Shown: piece after piece, positions 45,484-56,823 of the stretch
Position numbering within the stretch: the stretch's first letter is position 1
Layout of the letters: every line of letters starts with the position of its first letter
Assembly (NCBI GenBank): GCA_005656395.1
Contig: SRSI01000046.1
Coordinates: forward strand, 1,364,001 to 1,428,000
Origin: Strongyloides papillosus
Lineage: Eukaryota > Nematoda > Chromadorea > Rhabditida > Strongyloididae
DNA length: 64,000 nucleotides
Direction of reading: 5' to 3'
Program-made: the position numbers and the translations under genes
Notes under the pieces: model-generated
Seen by the model: only the letters and a program-made list of their open reading frames with translations
Databases searched by the model: none
Told to the model about the DNA's origin: nothing

Positions 45484-46300
45484 TAAAATTTGATATGTTG
45501 GTATTTTTTTTAGTATTCACAAGATGTTCCTGAAGCGAATTCGCGTTTGATAAGAAACGTGTACTCATAAATTATTGTCTCTTTGAAAAAAGAGATACAT
45601 GGAATTGATCTGTTTATAAACTTACTTTAAACACTTAGATTGATTATGGAAAGTAGTAAACAGTTATTAAGAAATAAAACTTTTACTCTAGAAAATGAAA
45701 TTACAAAAAAACGTGTTTTAAGAAAAATTTTCAAATCAATGAAGTAAGGCAAAGACGTACTTCTGAAGAAAAATTGTAACACATACAACAATATTATTCA
45801 GTTACATAAAGATTAAAAAATTAACACAATCAAGCATCGCATTTTGAAATATCTTATTAATCATGATAAGATATCAAAATTCTATTTCACAAGATAATTT
45901 TAATTAAAATTATTAGCAAAATATACAATTATTAATTAAATAAACTAAATTTAATATATATTAGAATAAATATATATGTCTTAATTATTTTTACATTCCC
46001 AGTGCACTGCGGACGGACCTTTCCGACAAAATGTTTGTTTTCCATAATTAGACGTAGTTGTCCGACTTCGGACAATCATTAATTTTTTTGGCAATCACTA
46101 TATAAATTAGTGAGAAATAGTTTAATAAATGGTTAATATTAATATTAAAATAAAAAAAAATTTTTAACTATTAATTTATTATAATAAAAGAAAATACAAT
46201 TTATTAAAATAAAAATATCATATAAAGAATTAAAATATCATAAATATTATATAAAAAAATTCTAGATATAGTATGTAAACGAAAAAATGATTATGAAATA
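45484..46300. other. AT-rich region with a fragment of a related repeat end
   Basis: At about 46007-46028 the sequence CCCAGTGCACTGCGGACGGA resembles the ends of the preceding element. Otherwise no features. Confidence 0.4.
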
Positions 46301-47300
46301 CCTTCATTTAAATAAAATATAAGGAGATATATTATTAGTATACTATTTTGAAATTCATTTGCCAAAATTTCATTCCTTTTTGTTTTACATGAATAGCACG
46401 CATTTATATAAGATTACTTTACTTATGCAACAGTGACAAACGGTTTCATTAACATAAACATACGAAATCAAAAAGGCAATTAATAAAGAAACATTGTTTG
46501 ATATATAGAAGAATTTCTTATAAAAGAAATAGTGATTATGATTAAGTAATTAAGCATATTATAATAATGATAATTATTTAATTAATTTAAATATAGTTAA
46601 TAATATATGCAACAGTTTTGTTGTTTCTGTATATCTGTTTTCTATCGTTTATAATATTATTCATTGTTTACTTTCATTTATTTAGAATGATACAATTTTT
46701 TTGGTACATTGTTTTTTTTGAATTGTAATATTAACAGTACCAAAGAAAATTATTTTAAATAATACGCTATTTATGGATAAAATGAAAATTGAGGACTGTA
46801 TAAATAAGAAAATGTGATTATATAATTGTTTTAAGTACTTATTTCAATATTTATGATATTATACATATTAGATACTTTCATAGATTTTCTTTTTAAAATC
46901 ATTTACCTCAATTTCATTTCTTTATGTTGTATATTAATAGCACGTATATATATAAGATGACTTTAATTATGTAACAGTGACAAACGGTTTTATAAACATA
47001 GTTACATGCGAAATCAAAAAGTCAATTGATAAAGTAGCATTGCTTGGTATAAAGAAGACTTTCTTGTAAAAAAAATATTAGCTATGAAATACCTTTATCT
47101 AATTATAAAATACAAATTTATTTAATTAAAATATAAGGAGGTACATTAAAGTATATTATTTTAAAATTCATTTGCCTAAATTTCTTCTTTTTACTTTGTA
47201 CGTCAATAGCATGTATTTATGTTAGATGACATTATTCATCCAACGACAACAAATTGTTTTTTAAACATAGACATGAGTGACGTTACGCTAAATATAGAAA
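46300..47300 (+). repeat. Three diverged copies of a ~200-250-bp block
   Basis: Each copy has ATTCATTTGCC, then a T-rich stretch, AATAGCA-GTATTTATA (TATA-like), GATGAC, GCAACAGTGACAAACGGTTT and GAAATCAAAAAG. Key blocks CAGTGACAAA lie at 46431 and 46975, with a weaker third copy at about 47241. The array ends about 100 bp before the AT-hook gene. Confidence 0.65.
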
Positions 47301-47403
47301 ATTTTTTTGTCTTATTCATTAGTTTTCGTTGAATATTTAAAATTTGATTCTTGTATTTTTTTCAATGTTACATTTTTCAGATTGATAAAGTTTAATAATA
47401 AAG

Positions 47404-47901
47404 ATGTCTAATAATAATAAGGAATTATTATGTGCTAAATTTAATCCAAACCACATAAGAAGACTATTCGACGATTCATCAGAATGCAGTTCACCTTATT
47501 CTGTTAAAACACAAAGTTCTGTTAGAACACAAAATTCTTTTGAAACACAAAGTTCTTTTGTTGATAAAGAAAGTCAAGAAAGAGAAAATGTTGTTGAAAA
47601 AGTTGTTGACAAAGTTTGCAGAAGACGTGGGAGGCCAAGAAAGAAAAAGTTTGATGAAATGGAAAATAATCCAGAGTCCTACCAATCAAGAATTGAAGAG
47701 AACGAAAAAAAGAAATCATGTAATGTTAGTTTTATTTTTTGTTTTAAAATTTTAACTTGTATTTTACAGTCTTCATTTGCAAATTTGTTATCAAGTTTAG
47801 AAAACAAAGAAAATGGTAGTAAAAGTGATGAAACTGGTAAAAATAGTGGAAATGAAGAATCAAATGAAAAAAATTCAACAATAAATAGTGTAAAGGAATG
47901 A
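47404..47901 (+). CDS. AT-hook protein interrupted at its 3' end by LTR element C
   Basis: Two exons (47404-47724 and 47770 onward) with a 45-nt intron encode about 150 residues. The N-terminus is polar with Ser/Gln-rich repeats (KTQSSVRTQNSFETQSSF). A canonical AT-hook, RRRGRPRKKK, lies near residues 73-82, followed by an acidic, Asn/Ser/Glu-rich tail. The last few codons and the stop come from the LTR of element C that begins at 47889, so the original C-terminus is lost or lies beyond 58081, where no convincing exon is seen. AT-hooks bind the minor groove of A/T-rich DNA, so a chromatin role is likely. TTTTTCAG about 23 nt upstream of the ATG is a plausible trans-splice acceptor. Confidence 0.6.
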   Translation: MSNNNKELLCAKFNPNHIRRLFDDSSECSSPYSVKTQSSVRTQNSFETQSSFVDKESQERENVVEKVVDKVCRRRGRPRKKKFDEMENNPESYQSRIEENEKKKSCNVSFIFCFKILTCILQSSFANLLSSLENKENGSKSDETGKNSGNEESNEKNSTINSVKE

Positions 47902-48094
47902 AGCCTTTCTTTATGAAAATTTAGTTTCCCACTACTCCATTATCAAAGATGCATTATCGCTAATGGATTATGTTGATATAAATATCACATAAACTGATAT
48001 TTTTGATATATCTTATCTTTTAACAATAAAACTTTATCATTTATTGTATTTTATTCTTAATCGATTTCTATGAGTATGTTGAAATCGAATAACA
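47889..48094 (+). repeat. LTR of element C (5' LTR)
   Basis: 206 bp; about seven differences from 57875-58080. The first eight codons of the gag frame, starting at 48070, lie in it. Confidence 0.88.
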
Positions 48095-50262
48095 TGGAGG
48101 TTCCACCTAAGGAACAAAATAAGAAACTAAAGGATAAAGAGTTATTTGACACTCTAATGGGACAGTTAAAAATGTATGAGTCCGTTGACCAGGATATAGA
48201 GCAATCATTAAGAGCTCTATGGTCAACAGGAAACTACAAGGCGGCAGAAAAGCTAATTGACAAAATGATTGGCAATATAGAGAAAGACTCTTCGAAGGCG
48301 GACAGGTTGGCTACACCGGAAGTGAAATCAGCTGTAAATGACAACACATTATTGAGAACACTTACTCCATTTGAAGGAAATGATGTTACCGAATTTAAAC
48401 GATGGGTAGAAACTTACGATTTGGCAGTTTCACTAGCACATCAGACACTACCTAATGAACAGAAAGAGAAATTAAGATGTATTTATTTGGCATCCTATTT
48501 GAAAGGTCGCGCAGGACAATTACGTAAAGATGCTTATGCAAGGATGGTAGATATCACGTTTGAAAGACTGATCGGATATATTGAAAATAATTTACCAGTA
48601 CCTATAAGCATTGAAAGAACAGGACGTATGAGAAGGGTTTATTTCAAAAACATGACGGACGACTTTGAGGAACACTGTAATACGTTCTTGGAAGGTACGA
48701 AAGCTGCGACAGGAGTAAGCATAGATATGTTGGCTGGACGTTCTCCAGGAACGATGGAACCATTACAACAGCTTACAAGAATTGATTTTATAAACAGCTT
48801 TCCCTTCTATATTAGGGAACATTTGGAACAAATGGCTTTCACATCTTCTCTTTGGGAAATTAAAGATGCAGCCTTCGAACTAGTACTAAGAGAAAGAAAC
48901 AAATTAACAAGACGAAATATGAAAGTCTCTTCACCAACCAGAGAGAGGAAGAACCAGCAATCCAACGAAGACAAACGTCAAGAACGTAGGCAGGCACCAG
49001 GATACTTTAAATCACGAAGAATTGTTAATGTAGTTAACCCTCAACAACCTGAAGATATCAATCATCCTTCAGAAGTTGAAGACCCGGTCGAACTTAATTT
49101 TGCAGGTCCTATCGTACCAACAGTTCTGTCAATACAGCCAGGGAGGATGCCGACACACAGATCTTATGGTTTAGCATGGTGGATAGTAGTATTATTGGCG
49201 GTAATACCGGTAATATACATGAGTCACTATGTATGGGATTGTAATCAGGTGTCATCAAAGTCATGGAACATAGCAGCTCCTCATAGAATAAATTGCAATA
49301 ATCTTCAAATGTGGCACTTAGAATCCAGATACGTGTTTCGCAGAACCGAAAACAATTGTACGAAAACACTGGAATTATTAGCGGTAAGCAATAATTTCAT
49401 ATTGCTAATCAAGGACAACCCTACATTGTTATACAAGACAAAGGAAAACAACCAGAAATGTAATGTTTCAGCTTACACACTCAGTAAGGGATATTTGACC
49501 AATTTTGTGGACAACATTTGGCAATTTTCAACTATACCTCAAGAAGTGGCAGATGATCAAATAAGATTACCCGAGGATATGGATGAAAGCTTAAAGGGTA
49601 TTGCAATACAGTTGCTGTTATTTAAGGCGGGCATATTAGTAAGGCAACTTGACAAGACGCAATGGGATGCCTTATTTATTAATATCTTCAATGCACACTA
49701 CAAGGAAGTGCACAAAAGGCATATATTTCGAACAATTACTTTTACATTGGTCCAACAATTAGTAACCCCTTTATATAATACAGCATATGTTAGACTACAG
49801 AAGGAATTTATGGATATTAGTAAGACAATTGATCCTACGGAGAAAATGCGAATATTTTTAGAAAGAGAAGACATTAGGGCATCATACCATCAGGGTAGAT
49901 ACAAGATTCAAACATGTACGAAAGTGAAACCAACCTCTATCTTTACGGACTATAGGTACCAAAATATGTGTTACACTTTTATGCCAGCGATAGTAAATAA
50001 ATCACTCAAGTTTGTGGACCAAAATAATTATTTGCATGAACACTCCCAAGGGTCTCCTTGTGTTACATTAGCTAAACAGGAAATTCAAAAGATACAAGAG
50101 ACTCAGAGATCAGATGAAGGCATTCTCGAATCCTTAGGAGAAACAGTAAATATGTTTGAGAGGGCAGTTCAAGTACTGGAACTATCATTAATACACGGTA
50201 TTATAGTTATTTTAGGGATACTCGCTTGTATAGTTATAGGTGTTTGGGTATTAAAATGCTAA
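48070..50262 (+). CDS. Element C Gag fused to a two-TM membrane (env-like) region
   Basis: 730 residues. Residues 1 to about 330 look like a Gag: helical, with a basic Arg/Gln-rich end (ERKNQQSNEDKRQERRQ) but no CCHC knuckle. Residues about 367-388 form a strong membrane helix (GLAWWIVVLLAVIPVIYM). Then comes a region of about 315 residues with scattered cysteines and N-glycosylation sequons (NNCT, NVS, NKS), and a second membrane helix at about 705-730 with a two-residue end. This is the layout of a class-I-like envelope protein with an internal signal anchor, yet it is upstream of pol and fused to Gag. I infer a membrane glycoprotein; no fusion peptide or furin site can be named. The frame starts in the LTR. 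The stop is a single UAA, after which the frame remains open into pol. Confidence 0.7.
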   Translation: MSMLKSNNMEVPPKEQNKKLKDKELFDTLMGQLKMYESVDQDIEQSLRALWSTGNYKAAEKLIDKMIGNIEKDSSKADRLATPEVKSAVNDNTLLRTLTPFEGNDVTEFKRWVETYDLAVSLAHQTLPNEQKEKLRCIYLASYLKGRAGQLRKDAYARMVDITFERLIGYIENNLPVPISIERTGRMRRVYFKNMTDDFEEHCNTFLEGTKAATGVSIDMLAGRSPGTMEPLQQLTRIDFINSFPFYIREHLEQMAFTSSLWEIKDAAFELVLRERNKLTRRNMKVSSPTRERKNQQSNEDKRQERRQAPGYFKSRRIVNVVNPQQPEDINHPSEVEDPVELNFAGPIVPTVLSIQPGRMPTHRSYGLAWWIVVLLAVIPVIYMSHYVWDCNQVSSKSWNIAAPHRINCNNLQMWHLESRYVFRRTENNCTKTLELLAVSNNFILLIKDNPTLLYKTKENNQKCNVSAYTLSKGYLTNFVDNIWQFSTIPQEVADDQIRLPEDMDESLKGIAIQLLLFKAGILVRQLDKTQWDALFINIFNAHYKEVHKRHIFRTITFTLVQQLVTPLYNTAYVRLQKEFMDISKTIDPTEKMRIFLEREDIRASYHQGRYKIQTCTKVKPTSIFTDYRYQNMCYTFMPAIVNKSLKFVDQNNYLHEHSQGSPCVTLAKQEIQKIQETQRSDEGILESLGETVNMFERAVQVLELSLIHGIIVILGILACIVIGVWVLKC

Positions 50263-50313
50263 TGCAGGAATAAACGACGAGGCAACCGACAACGGAGACG
50301 TCTTTTAGGCAGA

Positions 50314-52049
50314 ATGAGCGATATGGTGGAAATGCGGCTAATGAGACCAACAGTGTCAGTAGCAGTAACACAGATAGGGAAACAACCAATGGTGGATCTC
50401 TACGTTCATCAGGAAGGGCAAACCAAAATTGCTAGGTATCTTATTGATACAGGGGCTTGTGTTTCGTTTATACGCAAGAAATGTGTAAAGCACAATACAT
50501 TTCTTTCACTTTTTACCCAGCCAATGACAGTTGCAACGGACTTTAATAATCAACCTATAAAGGCCATAGGCAAAACATCAATCCTGTTTGTCTTTGGAAG
50601 AAAGAAATACGTTAAGGTGGACATATGGGTGGTGGATGACCTTAGATATGATATACTCATTGGCTCGGATGTCTTGGAAGATATGGATTGGAATAATTTG
50701 TCAGTCACGTTCAAATTAGCAGCTAATTCAATACAAATAGGCACTATAAGATATCCCTTGGTGAGGAAAGCCTCAGTGGCATATTTACAACCATATGAAG
50801 TATGGAAAACAATGCGTTCGTGGATTAGTTTACTACAACCACCCTCTGTCATCCAATTCCAGGAAGATAAGAACCCAGAGATTCTAGACTTATCTACATT
50901 AGATTTACCAGAAGAGGCAATGGCGGATTTTGGAATTTGGGAACCACTTCCCAAGGAAAGTACTCTGGCAACCATTAACTGGAAGGGTACGGCCTTATCG
51001 GGAAGAGGCCGTGCAAAAGTAGCATTGATTATTCAAAAGTGGTCAGAGGCATTCATAAAACATGATGATGACATTGGAAGATATAAAGGGCCAATTGCAC
51101 ACATAATTAAGTTAAAACCGGATGCGAAACTACCTTACACGGGGGTACCACGACACTCAGCCTACACTAATCAAGAAGCAAAAAAGCATGTCGATGCTAT
51201 GTTAGCAAATGGTATAATAAGACCATCCACAAGCCATTGTACGTCAAGATTCTTAATTGTTCCAAAACTAAATGGAACTACACGCTTCGTGGTTGATTAT
51301 AGAATGATAAACAATGCAACAAGAATAGAAGTACCAAGCATACCATTAATAGAGGATATCATTAAGACGGTCAGTCAGTATAAATACTTTTCGGCATTTG
51401 ATGTGGCCTCAGGCTTTCATCAAATTTCATTAGAAGCAGAATCACGATTTCTCACGGCCTTCAATTCACCCTGGGGAGTATATAAATTCAATACAACACC
51501 AATGGGATTGAGTGGTAGTCCTGGAACCTTCCAAAGAGTAATGGATAATATTTTTCGTGACATGAAAGATCGATTATTAATTTATATTGACGACATAATC
51601 ATCTTTTCGAATAATGAAAATGAACACATCAAAACAATGAATGAATTTCTACACCGAATCGTTCATAGTGGATTGAAATTGAGACTGGATAAAAGTAAAT
51701 TTGGAGTAGATGAACTAACCTACTTAGGATTCAGGATCTCTCAAAGAGGCATCGAGGTGGATCCGGCAAAAAGCAAGGACGAATTACAGGAATTACAAAC
51801 ATTACATGAACAAAAGAAAATCATAAAAAGAAACGGTCGCTTCTACAATTTAGCAAACGAGGGGGGAAGTGGTGGAATTATACCACCTAAAGAAAAAAGA
51901 AAGGAATTTCTGGAGGCGTTTCATCAACATCCTTTGTTTGGGAGTCATTTTGGATGGGAAAAAGTTCAGGAAAAATTAAGAAAGTTAATGAATTGGCAAG
52001 GTATCAAGGAAGAATACAAAGAATTGTGTAGAACCTGCATACAATGTAA
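50314..52049 (+). pseudogene. Element C Pol, first part (protease, RT, start of integrase; RNase H missing)
   Basis: Protease with YLIDTGACVS (about residue 46), reverse transcriptase with MGLSGSPGTFQRVMD and the YIDD box (about 425), then at about residue 490 the thumb runs at once into the linker and zinc finger of integrase (HQHPLFGSHFGWEK, CRTCIQC), with no RNase H domain between. The CACTA element begins at 52050 inside the zinc-finger end. It is in the same frame as the preceding gag frame. The loss of RNase H is in frame, so it may be an internal deletion of this copy. Confidence 0.82.
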
Positions 52050-52146
52050 CACTCAAAATTTTTTACCAACATATTCAGTATGTAACATTACATATTTTTG
52101 TAATAAAATTGGTAAAAATTACTTCAGTATGTTATTTACATACTGA

Positions 52147-53262
52147 TGTCTTAAATTTCAAAAAAGTATGTAATATAGTTTTTACGTGAAAAACACATAT
52201 TAATATGTGTTTTTTTTACTGTGATAATTTTACATACTAAATATGTGTTATAAATTTTTAAAATAAACACATATTTTTTCTTAATTAACTTTAATGTTTT
52301 AAGTCTAATTATCATAAATATTATTCATATTAATGTGCAAATCTAATTTTATTTTAGTAAAACTACAAACAATACAAAATAATTATTATGAAATAAAAAA
52401 AGAAACATAAAGCTACAAATTAAAAACAAAACTACATTAACAGAAAACAAACAATAATTGACTGGACACAAACTTCTTCAAGAATTTCTTATCCTTAACT
52501 AGTGAAATTGAATCTGAAAGAAAAAGTAAAATGAAGAAATAGAGCAAAACCTATCTTTTTTAACAGATTGAATATGAAGAGATGATTCCTAAGCTTATTA
52601 TTGACAAATCTACACCTGAAAAAATATTGTTATATAAGAAAAAATATAATAAAACTTATCTTATTATCAGTTTGAATAGTGAAGATGCTCCTTGTTCATA
52701 TAATTTGTGAATTCAAATCTGAAAAATTTAGTTATTTAAGAACAAAAAGGTAAAACTTATCTCATTATCAAGTTAAATTGTAGTATATGTAAAAAAATCT
52801 GAAATATAAACATGGTTAATATATAATAAAAACTATTAAATCAACATACCAATTACAAAATTTCTACTGGAAAAAGACAATACAATAAAAGTTAAAGATT
52901 ATTATATAGTGATATGTCAGGAAAAAATATGTAATTTAAAAACATAGGTAGACATAATGAAACAAAAACAACTATAAGAAGAATGATTGTGTTAAGACTA
53001 TTTGGTAAAAAGAACACATTTTTAAATAACTTAAAGTATACATGTATTTATCATACTTCTAACAAGAGTCACTTAGTTTTTTGTTTGGAAATGATACTTT
53101 TTACAACAAAGAACAATCATAGACATACCTCATAATAAAAAGACATACTACACAGCACAATATAAAAAGCATGGTATAAAGAAATCCCTTACATTAGTTT
53201 AAAACTATTAATTTTTGTTATAAAAAATTTATAAATAAAATTTTTAAATATTATACTATAAA
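52147..53262. other. 5' non-coding part of the CACTA element
   Basis: The left part is rich in TACATA-type subterminal repeats (to about 52280). The rest is A/T-rich with no gene. Confidence 0.5.
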
Positions 53263-53941
53263 ATGGAAAACGATAGTGAAACTACCATGCACGTATTGTT
53301 GATTCAACATCAAATTAGAAAAAGAGGTATTTGATCAAAAAATAATAAAAAATTCTATTTTTATAGATGAATTATCAAGTGATAAACTTTATGAAAGAGT
53401 TGAAAGTGGCATTTTGAGCAAAAATGACTTCATCATTTTAGAAAGAATCTTTGCTGAAGTCTTTAAATTCACTTTGATAAGAATTGATCAAGAAAAGATC
53501 AAGAAAATTTTAAGCAAATTCTTCGAAAGCCACAAAATCAATGTAGATATGGATGCTTTCTGTTCAGGCACTAGTGCCTTCTATGCTAAATTAAGATCAA
53601 AATTTAGCAATTTATACAGAAAAAGAAAAGAAAATGCTGAAAATGCTGAAATTGAAGAAAATAAAGAAGAGGAATTTGATTTTGAGAAAGAAATGAAGGA
53701 GATAATTGGAAGAACAGTTGATAAGATTCATGAAAAATGTAAATCTCTGTTTAAAGCAAGAGAATTGTTGATGGAGGCTTTAGATTTAGAAGTTGATGCC
53801 TCTGTCATTGCAGAAAGAAAAATTTCAATTGATGGGATTGAAATGTTTTTTGAAGATTTTGTTGTCAACAAAATTAAAATTGATGATGGTCTTTTGAAAT
53901 TTGTCAGACTTACACAAAAAATCAAAATAGAGAAAGTGTAA
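53263..53941 (+). CDS. CACTA element accessory protein, function unknown
   Basis: Two exons (53263-53326 and 53367-53941; 40-nt intron) give about 212 residues. The protein is mostly helical and highly charged (KKILSKFFESHKINVDMDAF; ENKEEEFDFEKEMKEIIGRTVDKIHEKCKSL). There is no zinc finger, membrane segment or catalytic motif. Its position inside the transposon ends and its clean frame suggest an element-encoded second protein, as many CACTA elements have. Whether it binds the subterminal repeats is unknown. Confidence 0.55.
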
Positions 53942-54460
53942 AAATTGAAAACAAGAGAAGAAGACATAAATACTCAAATATCAAAGTTTTCTTTGATTCT
54001 TATAAATAATTTTTTTAATTTTTAATAATTTTTTAATAATTATTTAATTTTAATTAATTTTTTTGATAAAAATTTTTACTGCTAGTAGTTATAAATTTAG
54101 ACAAATCAGTATTATTTTTATCATTTACAAACAATCAAAATAAGGAACATTTTATCTCGTACTTTTGACTTATATTATAGAAGATTGTGCAACTCTTAAA
54201 CGGTTAAATATACTATTCGTTATAAAAAGATAATATTTTGAACTTATATGATCTCTTAACCACAATATGTGCAACAATTAAAGAAGGTTTATAAAAAAAC
54301 TAAGGTATAAAATAGTTAGTTGTTGCAAATGTGGTACTATACTATGTTGTATGAATAATATATTGCGCGAGTATTCCGATTAAAATAATAAAATATTTTT
54401 TAAATAATATTAATAATGTACTACAAGTAAACCTAATTTTATGTATTTTTATAATAGATC

Positions 54461-56823
54461 ATGAATGTTAAATGTTCTGTTTGCTTAGATGAAATTAACT
54501 TTAGTGAATTTACAAGTCATATAGATAGTCATATTTCCGGTACTGGTATTCTGAAGAAAAATTTAAAATTAAAATGTCTTCAAAATAGTGCATCAAATTG
54601 TTATAATAAAGAATTTTCTTTTGCTTATTTTAAAAAGCATTTTTCAAATGTTCATAACAGTGAAGTAGCTATGGAAAGTAATAATAATTATGAAGATATT
54701 CCATTATCTAGTAATATTAATATGGATGAAATGGAAGAAATTATTATAGATGATATTAATATGGATGAAGTTGAAGAAATTATTATAGATGATATTAATA
54801 TTATTGAAGAAGAAACTAATGATTTTGAATTATATGATAATTTTGAAGATGATGACTTTGATAATGAATTTACATTATCTCCTGAAGTTGAATCATTTGT
54901 TCAGGAAATATTTTCAAACTCGATGCAACATAAAGTAGTTGATAATAGCATAAATAATTGTTTAAAATTATTGAAATGCATAAATAATGCAGTGAATATT
55001 AAAGCAAAACTTAAAAAATGTATAGAAGAACTTTCATCATTGAATACATACGTCAAAAGATCAAAAATTATTACTTCTAAGAGGAATGGAATAATAAAAA
55101 AAGAAGTAAATACAGATAAAGGTGTTTTTCCTTGTTATTATTTCAACATTATATCTAGGTAACTTCAAATTAAAAATTTTTAATATAAATTTTTAGAATA
55201 AAGCTATTGTTATCTAATAATGACTTTAAAAGGCATCTAGAATTTAGTCATGACATCAAAAAAAATGTTTATGATTCATATCTTTGTGGAGAATATATTC
55301 AAAAAATTAAAAATGATGTTATTAGAAAATACAATGTAGCTGATCCAAAAATACTTTACATAGTAACGTATTCTGATGATTATAATGTTACTTCAAGATC
55401 ATCAATTCAAAATAGTAATAATAGTAGTGTTACTGCTGGATACTTTTATTTTTTAAATATGAACGAAGATGTAAGCAGTCGTTTAGAATCGATTTCTCAA
55501 TTTTATGTTGATCCTTCATGTATTTCTAAATACTCTAATGATGAACCATTTAGAACAATGAAAGAATATTTTAATGAAATTAATGATTCAGTTATAAATA
55601 TTGGTTTAGAGCAATATTTTATCAGACATGTATTACATGCAGGTGATAATCTTGAATTAAAAAAGTACCATAATATTGAATCAGGATTTAGAGGAAGAGA
55701 TTCACAACCTTGTCGTTTATGTAAAACTATAGGTTCAAATTTTCCATTAATGACAAGAGAATGTCTTATTCCTCAATGTTCAGTAGGAGTTTCTGATCCA
55801 TCCTACTTTGTAGATATAACGCATGATTTTTTTTTGGGAGCAGCAGTATACTTTTTTAAGATAGTTTTTACAAAATTAAATAGTAGAAGACTTATATCTG
55901 TTGAAACATTAAATGAAACTATAAAAAATATCAATTTTCAAGATCATGATAAGCCAAATTACTTCAAAGATTTGAATAATATTTATCAAAATTCAGGACA
56001 AATGAAAAGTTTTTTTACTTTTTTTCCAGTAATACTTAAACGTTCTCTGATAAACGAAAATGATTCTTTAGAATTTATAAAAACATTACTGATATCATAT
56101 GAAAATATAAGAAAAATAATGGAAATTATAAATTCTCCAATAATACATGAAATTGATTTAATTTCATTAGAAAAATTAATTGAAATATATATTAAATTTC
56201 TGAGAGATGAAAGAAGTGAAGATGAAAGTAGTAGAAAAATTGTAATAAAATATAAAGAACATATATTAATTCATTACATTTCTGCTATTAAAAAACTCGG
56301 AAATTTGAAAAAATTCAGTACAATAAGATGTGAAGCAGCACACCAACAAGGTAAAAGAATGATACAATTAAGTAATAATAAGAAGGATATTTGCTTAACA
56401 TTGGCAAGAAAGAAACAACTTGATTTTTCTTATAAGATTGGTAAAACAAATTATTTTAATATTCAAAAAGAAAAGTTAAGGATTAATGATCATATTTTAT
56501 TGCTTAACAAGAAATATCACCAAACATCAAGGAACATGTCTTCAGAATCAAAATATTTCTGTTGCAAAGTTACTGATGTATTTGAAGACAAAATAATTGT
56601 AAATAAGCTTCAATTTGTTGTTAAAATTGGGTCAATGTATGCCTTTGATGATAGTAATGAGTATTTAACAATTGAAGATATATATTCATGGGACGTAAGA
56701 AAGCAAAATGCTTTCTATTTTATGGAAAATTTCTCTTTTTTTATATTTTATGAAAATTGGAAGTTTCCAAATGTATTAACTTTAAATTCACACAAAATTT
56801 TAAAATATTTTAATTATGAATAG
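54461..56823 (+). CDS. CACTA-type transposase
   Basis: Two exons (54461-55158 and 55197-56823; 38-nt intron) give about 774 residues. The N-terminus has a C2H2-like finger (CSVCLDEINFSEFTSHIDSH) and a second, part C2H2 (CLQNSASNCYNKEFSFAYFKKHFSNVH), then a strongly acidic stretch with a repeated IIIDDINMDE. A third possible finger spans the intron (CYYF...HLEFSH). The catalytic part shows IVTYSDDYN (likely first D), VDITHDFFLGAAVYF (likely second D, cf. the HD-LEG box of animal EnSpm/CMC transposases) and IRCEAAHQQGK followed by CLTLARKKQ (the E-x-K-H type box). The frame is intact. The assignment is by pattern and agrees with the CACTC ends. Confidence 0.75.

Noticed and set aside
47491..47719. 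Minus-strand Phe/Leu-rich frames opposite the AT-hook gene
   Set aside because: Complement of Lys/Glu/Gln-rich coding; no domain.
52147..53262. CRISPR-like or satellite array suggested by repeated TACATA motifs
   Set aside because: Spacing is irregular and orientation mixed; typical of CACTA subterminal repeats.
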